Origin: CAZTTH01 sp964615975
GTDB lineage: Bacteria > Verrucomicrobiota > Lentisphaeria > JABSQK01 > JAJFLO01
Assembly (NCBI GenBank): GCA_964615975.1
Contig: CAZTTH010000003.1
Coordinates: 52,870 to 116,869 of the forward strand
Direction: 5' to 3'
Length of the DNA stretch: 64,000 nt
Shown: piece after piece, positions 24,971 through 33,652 of the stretch
How the letters are laid out: each line of letters begins with the position of its first letter
Position numbering within the stretch: the first letter of the stretch is position 1
Translations under genes and position numbers: made by a program
The notes under the pieces: generated by a model
What the model saw: only the letters and a program-made list of their open reading frames with translations
The model's database searches: none
Told to the model about the DNA's origin: nothing

Positions 24971-27283
24971 TTAATCATCCCATCCCAAGGCCTGTAATTG
25001 CGCTTTGATAGCGGATCGCATGGCGCTGGTCGGCGCCATTTCCATCGCCTTGATCAGATGGTCCTTTCCCGCCGCGAAATCATTGAGATAATTTATTTCC
25101 AGCATCCCCAAAGCCTGATAGGTGTACGCCATGGGATTGAGTTCGAGAGAACGGAGAAACGCCGATTTCGCTTCCTGGTAATGGCCCAGATTCATTGCTA
25201 CGATGGCAAAATTTACAAAGACTTCACCTTGTTTTATTCCCAGGGCTAGCGCCCGTTTGTAATACTGATAAGCCATCTGATGTTGATCAGCGGCGGTGGC
25301 GATCATCGCCCGCAATGCCAGGAAATGTTCACTTTCAGGATGATAACGCAAGGTGTCGGCGCAGATGGCTGATGATTTATCATATTCACCCTGAACGAAA
25401 TATGCCATCGCCAGGTTAAGCAGAAAGGGAAGGCTGTTGGGATAATAATTTTTGTAGCGTTCAAGAACCTTCAACCCTTCCACCGGATTTCCGGTATCGA
25501 TCAATCCTTTTCCAAGATAGAAAAGCGTGCGATTCCGATAGGGATTGTAGCGCATTACCTTTTTGGCCTCTTCCATGGTTTGTTGCGGATTCCCTTGGAT
25601 ATCCCAACTCGACATTTGACCATAATGAATATCGGCCTGACGCGCGGCATAAGCTAATTTAAGTGAACCGAGAAAGAAGCAACCGGCGACTAAAGCCGCC
25701 AGTGATGCCGCCCCCCTCGGCAATCGCGCCGTGTGGTCGGCGGGATTGGTTTTTGACGGCGATTCAGCTTGCGGCAATTTACTCAAAGCCATTAAACCCG
25801 CGAAATAAACCGCCAGCAGATAGGCGGGCACGCTCTTATACAATGGAAAGCTGAAACAGGCGGTTACCCCCAGGCCGATAATACCGGCAAGAAAACTGAC
25901 CGCCAGGAGGTACGAAGATGACGAGGGTAACCGACCAAACGCGATGCGCATATGGCGCCCAAAAACAGCCACAATCCATACCCATAACAGTCCGCCGATG
26001 ATGCCCGTTTCGGCGACGATATTGATATAGTCGTTGTGCGCGTGTTCGGCCGCGCTGGCCATCGAAAAGGCCTGATCCCGCACCACCTTGTTGGCATAGA
26101 GGGGATAAAAAACTTGGAAATTTCCAATGCCGACACCTCGCAAGGGATGATCCTTGATCATTTCACTGGTGTTCAACCAGTAACCAATACGCACCGACAG
26201 ACTGTTAAGCGAGGGCAGGTTATCTTCCGATTGGCTGTGGGAAAGATTGTTTCGCGATTGCGCCTGGTTAAAATCTGAAAGCGTTTTTTGCGCCAGATTC
26301 ACTGCCCGACCAAACTCCCAGCGCCATCCGGTCGGGGTGGTATTGGCGAGCAGGAAAAGGAGCAGGAGCGCTGCCCCGCCCACATAGATCCTGGGACGAG
26401 AAATCGCTGGTTTAATTTTGTCCCGCGAGTGCCGGTGATAATAAAACCATAACCCGGCCCATACCAGCATCTGGCTCATAACCCCAAGCCAGGGCCCCTT
26501 GGCGAAGGCGACAAAAATAAATGCCCCGATGATCGACGAGCCAGTCGTCAGCAGGATATATCCCGGAGTGGTTTTCCCCCACAGCCAATAACCGATTGCC
26601 AACGGCAGAATCAAAACTTGATATTCCGCCGCCATGTTTTTATTGCTGAAAGTAGCTGCCGGGGCGATGGTTTGCTGGATGAGGTTCCACCCCCAGAGAT
26701 ATTGCCCCATGCCTATCACCGCGACCACGATCCCGCTCAACAACAGTGACTTGACTAAAAATTGGCAGTCCGCTTCGGATTTAATCCATTGAACGGTCAG
26801 GAAAAATCCCAGGCCGGCGCTCAGCCATTGTCCCCAGATCAGCAGACCATCATAGTGATTTTGCGCCCAGCTTACACTCGCCAATGACCAGAGGAGAAAT
26901 CCCATCAGGGGATAATCCAGGGCGGTTCGCCTTATGATCAACGTGTCTTTGCCGATATGCTGGAACCACCAGAGTGACAAAAACAATAATGTCCCGCATT
27001 GGAGATATAGCGATTGGGGCAGGTGAGTCGGATCGTAACTTTCCGTTTTGCAAAGCAGGGGAATCAACGGCGCAAGTGTGACAAAGATTGACCAGCAACA
27101 TCCAGTCATATTGCCGCCTTTGGCATTCAGGGTTGGCTTATTATCGTGCAAAACGGGAGAAGATTGCTTGATCACCCTGACGACCTCATCCTCCGGCAGA
27201 TCCAGTTCCCGTGCGATTTCTGCTGCCGTTTTCTGCCCTGCCAACTGGCGGATTGCCTTGTTCTGTTTTTTGGTAACGCGCAT
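24971..27283 (-). CDS. O-antigen ligase-family membrane protein with N-terminal HTH and C-terminal TPRs
   Basis: 770 residues. Residues 1-50 read as a small helix-turn-helix (KAIRQLAGQKTAAEIARELDLPEDEVVRVIK), unusual before a membrane protein. Then 10-12 TM helices with the Wzy/WaaL-type loop: VRIGYWLNTSEMIKDHPLRGVGIGNFQVFYP ... AEHAHNDYINIVAETGIIGG. The C-terminal 200 residues are TPRs (LFYLGKGLIDTGNPVEGLKVLERY, AMAYFVQGEYDKSSAICADTL and others). Family members ligate or polymerise surface glycans or glycosylate proteins; the substrate here is unknown. A paralogue without the HTH lies at 56431-58212. No glycosyltransferase neighbours are present, which argues against a classical O-antigen locus. 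Confidence 0.85.
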   Translation of the reverse strand: MRVTKKQNKAIRQLAGQKTAAEIARELDLPEDEVVRVIKQSSPVLHDNKPTLNAKGGNMTGCCWSIFVTLAPLIPLLCKTESYDPTHLPQSLYLQCGTLLFLSLWWFQHIGKDTLIIRRTALDYPLMGFLLWSLASVSWAQNHYDGLLIWGQWLSAGLGFFLTVQWIKSEADCQFLVKSLLLSGIVVAVIGMGQYLWGWNLIQQTIAPAATFSNKNMAAEYQVLILPLAIGYWLWGKTTPGYILLTTGSSIIGAFIFVAFAKGPWLGVMSQMLVWAGLWFYYHRHSRDKIKPAISRPRIYVGGAALLLLFLLANTTPTGWRWEFGRAVNLAQKTLSDFNQAQSRNNLSHSQSEDNLPSLNSLSVRIGYWLNTSEMIKDHPLRGVGIGNFQVFYPLYANKVVRDQAFSMASAAEHAHNDYINIVAETGIIGGLLWVWIVAVFGRHMRIAFGRLPSSSSYLLAVSFLAGIIGLGVTACFSFPLYKSVPAYLLAVYFAGLMALSKLPQAESPSKTNPADHTARLPRGAASLAALVAGCFFLGSLKLAYAARQADIHYGQMSSWDIQGNPQQTMEEAKKVMRYNPYRNRTLFYLGKGLIDTGNPVEGLKVLERYKNYYPNSLPFLLNLAMAYFVQGEYDKSSAICADTLRYHPESEHFLALRAMIATAADQHQMAYQYYKRALALGIKQGEVFVNFAIVAMNLGHYQEAKSAFLRSLELNPMAYTYQALGMLEINYLNDFAAGKDHLIKAMEMAPTSAMRSAIKAQLQALGWDD

Positions 27284-27570
27284 GTATGATATGAAAAATA
27301 GATTATGGTATCCCGATTATATCCAGGCACACGAAAATGATTGCATGATTCCCTGTCTGTTTGATGCGTTGGCGCGCTAAAACGCGACGGATTGCGGTCC
27401 CAATCAATCGCCAGGATAGCGCAATCCTGAATTTTGCCTAGAGCGTATTTGCGACTCGTGGATATTCCAGCTCTGGCAGTTGAATTTTAACCGTGATGTA
27501 ACAACGTATCAACTTGGTTTTATGGCATTCGCGGCAATCTGATCTGATTTTCGCCATTGGCCGATTTTGT

Positions 27571-27646
27571 ACACCCGTAGCTCAGTCGGTAGAGCAAGTG
27601 ACTCTTAATCACTGGGTCCTCGGTTCGAGTCCGAGCGGGTGTACCA
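27571..27646 (+). tRNA. tRNA-Lys (anticodon CUU)
   Basis: 76 nt with encoded CCA. Acceptor ACACCCG/CGGGTGT; D arm GCTC...GAGC; anticodon stem AGTGA/TCACT with loop CTCTTAA (anticodon CTT); variable GGGTC; T arm CTCGG-TTCGAGT-CCGAG; discriminator A. All stems pair. It reads AAG. The window also encodes a class I LysRS that would charge it. A T-rich stretch follows and the convergent SMC-like gene ends 44 bp away. Confidence 0.97.
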
Positions 27647-27689
27647 TTTTATCTTATTCCCCATTCTCCTCGTGTCCATTGGCCATTAC

Positions 27690-30500
27690 TCAGCGCCGGA
27701 TGATGGTGGGCAGAGGGGCGAATGGCTGATCTGGCTTTTTGATGCGGAAATTGATCTGCAGACGGGCGGCATTAAAGATGTTGACATTGTGGGTCGTGGG
27801 CGATGTCAGGATAAACTGGCACTGGCTTTTTTCGAGAAACTGAGAGACGTCGTCGATACGCTCGATGCTGAGGTGGGCGAAGGGTTCATCGATGATAAAG
27901 AATCCCCCGCGATTTCCGCCGCCGGAAGTGGTCATGGCCATAAGTAAAATCAAACTGACGACAACGCGTTGTCCGCCCGACAGGGTACTGCCGGAAATAT
28001 CGATCGGCCGTTTGCCGTCAAAGCCAAAGCGCACGCGTAATTCCGCTTCTTCGAGACTGTCGACGGTCTCCTTGAGGTTGGGCAGTATGACATCCGCTGT
28101 GACTCCAGCCAAGGTCGCCAATGAAGCGATATTCTGACGATACGCGCGAATGGTATATTCAACCACGGAGACATATTTGTCGCGGGCCTGATGGAATTCA
28201 CCTTCCCAATTCTTTAATCCGGATTGATAGTCAAGAAACAACTGCTGTTGCTTTTCGAATTCGGATTTGTGTTGTTGATAGACATGGACGGTGGTTTCGT
28301 CCGGGATGGTCTGATACGAATCCAATAAGTTTTTTATCCCATAATATTTCGGTGTCAGTTCATCGATGTTGGGCACATCGCGCAACGCGGCAGCGCTGAT
28401 CAGTTCCGCCGGCAGGCTGGCGTGCAGCGCCGCCAGTTGTTCGTTCATCTTGTTGATATTGTCCTGATAATCCTTGATGTCATTGAGGTAGTCAAACTGG
28501 TCTTCTCTTTTGGCCGCCAGCCAGCGCTGCTGCTCTTCAAAATTGCGTTCGAAACGATTGAGATCATCGAGGGTTTCCATGAGCTTTACCTCCGCCTGGC
28601 GCTTGACTTCCAAAGCCACCTTGTGTTTGCGGTTTTCCTCAATGATCAGGAGATCAAGTTGATCGATGCGCTGGGCCGCGGAGTGCCCTTCGCGCAGTAA
28701 TTCCTGTTGCGCGATTTCATTGCTCAGATGTTGTTCGCGATGGCGGGCGGATTCAATGTTGGCGGACACTTGCCGAATCGAGTTCTGCAAGGTTTGTATC
28801 TGCTGTTGCAGATATTGTTTTTGCGTCGATTGCCCCAGGCTGCCGCAGTAGAAGCGGTCAACCGCGATGGAAATACCGCCGCGGCTGTCCTGTTTGTAGC
28901 CGTTTTTGGTGACACTGGTAATCCCTTTGCCCAGGGATATCCCATCTTCCACGGTTTCCACCAACGCGGTGCGGCTGAGATTCTGGATGATCCATGTCGG
29001 GACACCAGACTCGGTAAAGGACACAGCATTGATGGCTGGATTGGCCACGCTTTTGACGTCTTTATGCTTTTTCGCGGAGGCGGTCGATTTTTCGTAACCA
29101 ACAATATAGCCGCGATAGCGCAAGCGTTCCCCAAGCTTGCGCGCCCGCAATTGATCGCGTTCTTCCACCAGAAAGGTGAAACGGTCGCGGCCAAGGATCG
29201 ATTCGATGGCCAGCTGCCATTGTTTGTCGACGATTTCGATGACATCACAAAGCAGTTCGTGGGTGATACCCTGGTCACTTAAAGTATCGATGAATTGGGC
29301 GACAAAATCAGGATAAATTTTACGCGGTTTTTCAGCCGCTTCGATATTGGCCAGGGCGGAGATTTCCCGCACCTTTTTGTTTTCTTCCTCCAATTGCAAT
29401 TCCATCCGGAGGACTTCGCGGCGGAGTTTGTCCAATTCCGCCTTTAAGGGCTCGAGCGGCTTGAGTTGCGTTTCCTTGTTGGCAGCCATCAGCTTTTCCA
29501 AGACGCGGCGTTCATCAAGAAAGCGATTGAGATTGATATCGAGATCGCGTTCTTCTTTTTCAAGCTGGTATTTTTGTTCGCGCGCGCGGACAATGGCATC
29601 CTTGCGGCGTTGAATTTCCAGTTCACCATTATCCACTTCATTCTGCACCCGCAGGATCTCCCGCTCCAGCGGACTCAGGCGATGCTTAAGGTCATCGATT
29701 GAAAGGTTGGCGATTTGAATGTTTTCCTGGGCAGCCTTGTACTCTGACTGGGGAATGAGTTTGTTTTCATAGTCCTGCAATTCGGTTCGCAGTTGATGAT
29801 AGCGCTTATACTCATCGGCGCGCTGCTGCGAAATCATCAGCTTGGCCTCCTCCTGTGCCAGACGAACCCCGATTTGATTGAACTGAACCCGTGCTTGGCG
29901 ATAGTTGTCGCGCGCCTGTTTATAGCGATTGATAATCTCCTTGTCGCCATGAACATCGAGCAGCAGTTCGAGCAGATCCCGGGGGGATTTCTCGCAGAGT
30001 TTGTCAGTTTGCCCCTGTTCCAGCGCCAGAACACGCAGGAGTGAATCGGAACAGCCGGCTTCATGCATGATGCGCGAATAGTTATTGGGCTGGACCAGTT
30101 CGGAGATTTTTAATTTTCGCAGGTGCTCCATCGAACAATCACCTGGCAGCACCGCGAAACGCCGCTCCCACCGTCCTGATTTGTTCTTCAGGATGACCGC
30201 CAGAGTCACAACCTCGCTGTCCAGACCGAGAGTTTCAAAGGCGCGTTTTCGGCTGCCATTGACAGTGTTGCCGACCACCGCCTTGATGGCGGCAATTTCG
30301 ACGTTGTTATTGAGATAGTCGGTAAACCGGCGATTCGAACTCAGGCGCGGCACGCGCAGGAGCGTGCGCATGGCATCCAGAAAGGTGGTTTTGCCGCTCC
30401 CGTTCGGCCCGGTGATCATGATGGTTTTCTGATCGATCGGCAGCTTCATCGCCGGCCAGAAGGCCCAGTTCATGAGTTCGATATATTGAAATTCAAACAT
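27690..30500 (-). CDS. Compact SMC-like ATPase
   Basis: 936 residues from ATG 30500 (MFEFQYIELMNW); the frame to 30575 adds an unsupported extension. Walker A GPNGSGKTT (31-39) leads to a coiled coil of about 200 residues. A hinge-like globular centre follows (about 390-560, with LLCDVIEIVDKQWQLAIESILG and a GGIS segment), then a second coiled coil, ABC signature LSGGQRV and Walker B GGFFIIDEPFAHL. True SMC proteins are about 1,170 residues; this is shorter with one-piece architecture. No ScpA/ScpB, MukEF or Wadjet-like partners are adjacent. It lies next to the 3' end of tRNA-Lys, a common insertion point. A role in DNA organisation, repair or defence is possible; the sequence does not decide. 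Confidence 0.85.
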   Translation of the reverse strand: MFEFQYIELMNWAFWPAMKLPIDQKTIMITGPNGSGKTTFLDAMRTLLRVPRLSSNRRFTDYLNNNVEIAAIKAVVGNTVNGSRKRAFETLGLDSEVVTLAVILKNKSGRWERRFAVLPGDCSMEHLRKLKISELVQPNNYSRIMHEAGCSDSLLRVLALEQGQTDKLCEKSPRDLLELLLDVHGDKEIINRYKQARDNYRQARVQFNQIGVRLAQEEAKLMISQQRADEYKRYHQLRTELQDYENKLIPQSEYKAAQENIQIANLSIDDLKHRLSPLEREILRVQNEVDNGELEIQRRKDAIVRAREQKYQLEKEERDLDINLNRFLDERRVLEKLMAANKETQLKPLEPLKAELDKLRREVLRMELQLEEENKKVREISALANIEAAEKPRKIYPDFVAQFIDTLSDQGITHELLCDVIEIVDKQWQLAIESILGRDRFTFLVEERDQLRARKLGERLRYRGYIVGYEKSTASAKKHKDVKSVANPAINAVSFTESGVPTWIIQNLSRTALVETVEDGISLGKGITSVTKNGYKQDSRGGISIAVDRFYCGSLGQSTQKQYLQQQIQTLQNSIRQVSANIESARHREQHLSNEIAQQELLREGHSAAQRIDQLDLLIIEENRKHKVALEVKRQAEVKLMETLDDLNRFERNFEEQQRWLAAKREDQFDYLNDIKDYQDNINKMNEQLAALHASLPAELISAAALRDVPNIDELTPKYYGIKNLLDSYQTIPDETTVHVYQQHKSEFEKQQQLFLDYQSGLKNWEGEFHQARDKYVSVVEYTIRAYRQNIASLATLAGVTADVILPNLKETVDSLEEAELRVRFGFDGKRPIDISGSTLSGGQRVVVSLILLMAMTTSGGGNRGGFFIIDEPFAHLSIERIDDVSQFLEKSQCQFILTSPTTHNVNIFNAARLQINFRIKKPDQPFAPLPTIIRR

Positions 30501-30790
30501 GGTTGTATCAGCCCAAAGGTTTTTCCCTGTGTATGAAAAAGAGATAAACCTTACACCAAAATCCTGCCGCAACAAGATTTACTTATGGCCGGTCAGGTCA
30601 ATTATTTTGCGCCAAAATTTTTATTCGCAAAAACCTTATCCCCCCCTGCCCTAATCCCCGCCATCAATCCTGTCGCTCCGCCACCCCAAACGATGTATTC
30701 CACTACCCAGTCAACCGCTTGACAAACCGATTGCGGACTGACACCCACAGGAATTTATCGAATGGGATGCGTGTTCTACTTCTTGGCATA

Positions 30791-30827
30791 TTGACGATTA
30801 TGTCAAAATAATGTAGATTCTATGTCA
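30791..30827 (+). promoter_or_regulatory. Promoter and operator-like repeats of the ParD gene
   Basis: TTGACG (30791-30796) and TAGATT (30814-30819) have a 17-bp spacer. TATGTCA occurs at 30799-30805 and again at 30821-30827, 22 bp apart on the same face, as expected for autoregulation by a ribbon-helix-helix antitoxin. AAGGAG at 30852-30857 is the ribosome-binding site of the downstream gene. Confidence 0.6.
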
Positions 30828-30865
30828 GTAAAAATTACATTCAGTGTTATCAAGGAGAATTAGTC

Positions 30866-31162
30866 ATGCACCTCAATTTAGGCCAACCGTATGAAAATTT
30901 TATTCAGGATGAAATAAAGGCTGGATTATATAGCAATGCGACGGAAGTCATTCGTGATGCCCTTCGTCGGATGAAGGAAAATAAGGAAAGACGACGAATT
31001 GAACATATCCATGCATTAGTTGCCATTGGAGAAGCACAAATTGCCAATGGCGAAGGCATTCCCTATACGGACGATTTCATGAAAAACGCGATGGAACGCG
31101 CCATAGAAAACCATAAAGCGGGAATTCCGATCCGTGATGAAGTCAAACCAAGACAGTCCTGA
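30866..31162 (+). CDS. ParD-like antitoxin
   Basis: 98 residues. The N-terminal ribbon-helix-helix pattern LNLGQPYENFIQDEIKAGLYSNATEVIRDALRRMKE is typical of the ParD/CC2985 family. It should bind a ParE toxin and repress the operon. A good ribosome-binding site (AAGGAGAATTAGTC) and a promoter with repeats precede it. The C-terminus is longer than usual (ends DEVKPRQS). Its partner reading frame overlaps the 3' end but is truncated, so this antitoxin may be an orphan. Confidence 0.85.
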   Translation: MHLNLGQPYENFIQDEIKAGLYSNATEVIRDALRRMKENKERRRIEHIHALVAIGEAQIANGEGIPYTDDFMKNAMERAIENHKAGIPIRDEVKPRQS

Positions 31163-31247
31163 ATGGTCGTTAATTGTTTCGCCGGAAGCCCACTCTGCCA
31201 TCGTGCGTGTTCTCCATGAATCAATGGATTTCACACGAAGGCTTTGA
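31137..31247 (+). pseudogene. ParE-like toxin N-terminal remnant
   Basis: A 36-codon frame overlapping the end of parD. It reads MKSNQDSPEWSLIVSPEAHS and then AIVRVLHESMDFTRRL-stop. The SLIVSPEAHSAIV segment matches the first strand and helix of ParE-type toxins (about 95 residues). The stop lies inside the 55-bp duplicated segment before the N gap, so it would remain if the gap is collapsed. A 58-bp hairpin repeat begins at 31437 where the rest of the toxin would be. I read this as a broken toxin; an assembly error is the alternative. Confidence 0.5.
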
Positions 31248-31254
31248 GAGATCA

Positions 31255-31354
31255 NNNNNNNNNNNNNNNNNNNNNNNNNNNNNNNNNNNNNNNNNNNNNN
31301 NNNNNNNNNNNNNNNNNNNNNNNNNNNNNNNNNNNNNNNNNNNNNNNNNNNNNN
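31255..31354. other. Assembly gap (100 N)
   Basis: Exactly 100 Ns. The 55 bp before it (31200-31254) are identical to the 55 bp after it (31355-31409). That is what de Bruijn assemblers leave when two contigs that share a k-mer overlap are scaffolded, so the true sequence is probably one copy of the 55-mer with no gap. Confidence 0.9.
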
Positions 31355-31436
31355 ATCGTGCGTGTTCTCCATGAATCAATGGATTTCACACGAAGGCTTT
31401 GAGAGATCATACAGTTCGGTTGAGATCGATAAGCTA

Positions 31437-31494
31437 AGCGAGAGAGAAACAGCTGCTGGAGAGATCGAGCGGCAGCCGCTGTTTTTGTCTCGCT
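31437..31494. repeat. 58-bp hairpin repeat, copy 1
   Basis: AGCGAGAGAGAAACAGC at the left pairs with GCTGTTTTTGTCTCGCT at the right (two mismatches in 17). A second copy of the same length is at 32083-32140. Similarity continues to about 31530. The ends are short of any target duplication I can see. Confidence 0.65.
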
Positions 31495-31565
31495 GGCGGA
31501 GTGGTGCAAAGAGGAAAACACAAAATTTAACTATATCCAAGGAGAAGCATTAATTACCACTTTCG

Positions 31566-31811
31566 TCATGGCGCCAACTCGGCTTGTAACAATTCATCGT
31601 CATATTGGAGTACAGATACATGATGCACTCCCAAGATGTGTAAAAATTCCAGTCTACTGACCCCACATATTTCAGCGCCTTTCGATTGTGAAATCTTACG
31701 CAATTCATACCATTTAGCCGTTGCTGCCATCCTCATTTCGCGGGCAAATTCCTGAGGTGGCAAGCGCAACACAGAAAAAGCGTTTTCAGGTATATCTAAG
31801 GTAACTTTCAT
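31566..31811 (-). CDS. UPF0175-family antitoxin-like protein
   Basis: 81 residues. The UPF0175 pattern is clear: VTLDIPENAFSVLRLPPQEFAREMRMAATAKWYELRKISQSKGAEICGVSRLEFLHILG. The central segment is a helix-turn-helix (SKGAEICGVSRLEFLHIL). Family members are usually encoded just before a DUF3368 PIN-like toxin. Here none follows directly; the next DUF3368 gene is upstream at 32361-32849 with its own antitoxin-like partner. It therefore looks like an orphan antitoxin. A hairpin repeat lies 71 bp past its 3' end. Confidence 0.82.
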   Translation of the reverse strand: MKVTLDIPENAFSVLRLPPQEFAREMRMAATAKWYELRKISQSKGAEICGVSRLEFLHILGVHHVSVLQYDDELLQAELAP

Positions 31812-32082
31812 AATAACACCATGATCATTTTAATAAACATTACAATTTAGGACAAACGTGCATTACTAATCACATAAAACTTAACTCAAGAATGGCAACC
31901 AAACAATCATAACATTTAAACATACAATCCCATCAAAATGTCATGAAAATAGCAATTCAAACATGGTACTGACATAAATCTCAACTATCGAGTCTCTGAC
32001 CGTCAATTAAAATTACTTTCGAGCATTTCGCACTCTGACCGGTAAAACAAGATGAAGTTAACGACTTAAAAGACGGGAGCCA

Positions 32083-32140
32083 AGCGAGAGGGAAACAGGT
32101 GCTGGAGTGATCGAACGGAAGCTGCTGTTTTTGTCTCGCT
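32083..32140. repeat. 58-bp hairpin repeat, copy 2
   Basis: Same length and structure as 31437-31494, same orientation, about 85% identical by eye: AGCGAGAGGGAAACAGG ... GCTGCTGTTTTTGTCTCGCT. Both copies lie 3' of minus-strand toxin-antitoxin-type genes. Confidence 0.65.
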
Positions 32141-32182
32141 GGTGGGAGTGTGGAGAGGAAGCACTATATCAAATTTAATTGC

Positions 32183-32355
32183 ATGATTCCGGGTAAGCAG
32201 AGGGATGTCGTTCTGGAAGGGAACGGAAATCCCGGCAGTGCAGCCCGGAATGATGCTGAGCATGGAGTAATGATAACAAGGGAATTTAACCACGGATCTC
32301 ACTGATTAACCCGGATATTAATACAAAAATTGCAACCGGGAATGCACAAACACGT
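32183..32355. repeat. Inverted repeat and ACCACGGAT-type repeat 3' of the DUF3368 gene
   Basis: GCATGATTCCGGG near 32183-32194 pairs with CCCGGAATGATGC near 32245-32257. Then 32284-32355 (ACCACGGAT, ACTGATTAACCCGGATATTAAT, AAAATTG, GCACAAAC in order) resembles 33194-33285. The 31812-32360 gap contains no gene. Confidence 0.5.
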
Positions 32356-32360
32356 GATTA

Positions 32361-32849
32361 TTACCCAATTCTGCTCAGGATGGCATCACAAACTGCCTTA
32401 TTGATCCGATTGGTATTCAATAAAGTGGCTAATTTATTCCGCGCTTCGATGTGTCCAATCAGTCCCTGATTGAAGGCATCGGCAATCTGACGGACAATGC
32501 CGGAAAACCGCATGCCAAGAGATTTGGCAACATTGCGACCTTCCCGCTCCTCAAGAAGTTTTGGAAGATTTCTATTGTGAGCAAGAGAAATGGCCTGAAT
32601 CTCACCTTCGTGAAGCTGGGGATTGCTGCGGATAGCGAGGAGAATGCGGGGAGATTGAACTTCGATCAGATCTTCAATTTGATAGCGTTGGAGGTAGTCG
32701 GCGTGGGTTTCATTGTTATCTGTAAGCTCATCGAGAACGGCAGGGGGAACAAGAATCTTGTCGTAGAGTAATCGAATAAAGGTGAAGCCGTCCGAAAGTT
32801 TTTCGAGAGAAATGATCGGGCTGGTATTGCTCACGATTTCGCGAGTCAT
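32361..32849 (-). CDS. DUF3368 PIN-like toxin
   Basis: 162 residues with the DUF3368 pattern: IVSNTSPIISLEKL at the N-terminus, ILVPPAVLDEL, LHEGEIQAISLAHN, LLEEREGRNVAKSLGMRFSGIV and FNQGLIGHIEAR. This is a PIN-fold family paired with small antitoxins and taken to be a ribonuclease toxin. The first acidic site is Asn (VSNTSP), as in many DUF3368 members, and a usual Asp is Glu in LLEERE, so activity is uncertain. Its start overlaps the preceding gene by 4 bp (ATGA). Confidence 0.85.
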   Translation of the reverse strand: MTREIVSNTSPIISLEKLSDGFTFIRLLYDKILVPPAVLDELTDNNETHADYLQRYQIEDLIEVQSPRILLAIRSNPQLHEGEIQAISLAHNRNLPKLLEEREGRNVAKSLGMRFSGIVRQIADAFNQGLIGHIEARNKLATLLNTNRINKAVCDAILSRIG

Positions 32850-33085
32850 AGCCCTTCAACTTCAAAATCAATGTCTTCTTGCATTCCACCCATAACTGAC
32901 AATCCGAATTTTGGAAGAATGGTCTCTTCGAATTGTCTCCGGGTTGTTTTTGTAAGGGCACACGCCTCCTTTTCGGAAAGCGTTCCATTATAGTAGAATA
33001 CGGCAGCCAAAGCTTCTTTAATGGTTTGCTGGTCAACACCTTTGTTTTCCAGAATATCCGGTTCATCTATGGTAATTGAGGACAT
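32846..33085 (-). CDS. Small antitoxin-like protein partnered with DUF3368
   Basis: 79 residues, not clearly in a named family. It has ADQQT-like helical content (GVDQQTIKEALAAVFYYNGTLSEKEACALTKTTRRQFEETILPKFGLSVMGG); TLSEKEACALTKTTRRQFEE reads as a helix-turn-helix and resembles the UPF0175 core. ATGA overlap with the DUF3368 gene and a strong upstream promoter with repeats make it the likely antitoxin and autoregulator. Confidence 0.72.
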   Translation of the reverse strand: MSSITIDEPDILENKGVDQQTIKEALAAVFYYNGTLSEKEACALTKTTRRQFEETILPKFGLSVMGGMQEDIDFEVEGL

Positions 33086-33113
33086 ATGATGGTTCCAATT
33101 AAACCCCGCAACA

Positions 33114-33163
33114 GGTATTATTTATAGTTATGGTATTATACGCTATTTGAATGCTGACATCAA
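33114..33163 (-). promoter_or_regulatory. Promoter and repeats of the DUF3368 operon
   Basis: Minus strand: TTGATG (33163-33158) and TATAAT (33140-33135), 17-bp spacer. ATAATACC occurs twice on the minus strand (33139-33132 and 33121-33114), 18 bp apart. These are good candidates for the antitoxin operator. Confidence 0.65.
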
Positions 33164-33193
33164 TTAAGGAAGGATGCCAGCCAAGATATTTTA

Positions 33194-33285
33194 CCACGGA
33201 TTCTACCATTCGGTAAGAACAGGTTTACTGATTAACGCGGATATTAATCCCAAAAAATTGTTACCGAAAAAGCACAAACGAGATA
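33194..33285. repeat. ACCACGGAT-type repeat, second copy
   Basis: Shares ordered blocks with 32284-32355: ACCACGGAT, ACTGATTAACGCGGATATTAAT, AAAATTGTTACCG, GCACAAAC. It lies about 65 bp 3' of the gene at 33350-33652, as the other copy lies directly 3' of the DUF3368 gene. Confidence 0.5.
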
Positions 33286-33349
33286 AAATCAATTTATTTG
33301 GCAGTTTACTTGAGGTTTTACCCAGTAAGATTTGGGAAATGAAGTTTAT

Positions 33350-33652
33350 TCAGGCAGTGACTGGAGTCACCTTTTGGGAAGGCTGTAATCTATTCAATAA
33401 ATCGTTTCGGTTTGCATTTAGTTGCGATTCGATTTCTGGACTCATTTTGCGCATGGTGGAAAGACCTTGGTCGTATAGCCATTCGATGGCTTGCATGGTG
33501 TTCAAATTCAAGTAGTTGCCAAGCTCACCGATTGATATATTGGCAGTCAGGTATTTGCGCAGTATGTGATCTTCTCGAAGTTGGGTGGCAAGTCGATTAA
33601 TATCTTCGCCTGCAATGAGGCTCTCTTCTAATTGAACTTCTATGGTTTTCAT
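33350..33652 (-). CDS. Small helix-turn-helix protein, antitoxin-like
   Basis: 100 residues from ATG 33652 (MKTIEVQLEESLIAGEDINRL). The segment LTANISIGELGNYLNLNTMQAIEWLYDQGLSTM is helical and could be a helix-turn-helix like those in UPF0175 antitoxins. No partner follows. A -10 box TATAAT lies only 6 nt before the ATG (with TTGAGT 16 bp upstream of it), so a transcript could be leaderless. It belongs to the local toxin-antitoxin cluster by location; function not assigned. Confidence 0.6.
   Translation of the reverse strand: MKTIEVQLEESLIAGEDINRLATQLREDHILRKYLTANISIGELGNYLNLNTMQAIEWLYDQGLSTMRKMSPEIESQLNANRNDLLNRLQPSQKVTPVTA

Noticed and set aside
27690..30500. Wadjet JetC or MukB gene
   Set aside because: No JetA, JetB, JetD, MukE or MukF neighbours, and the length and centre do not match either family well.
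31252..31521. Minus-strand ORFs spanning the N gap
   Set aside because: They cross ambiguous bases and the 58-bp hairpin repeat; the coding content is an artefact.
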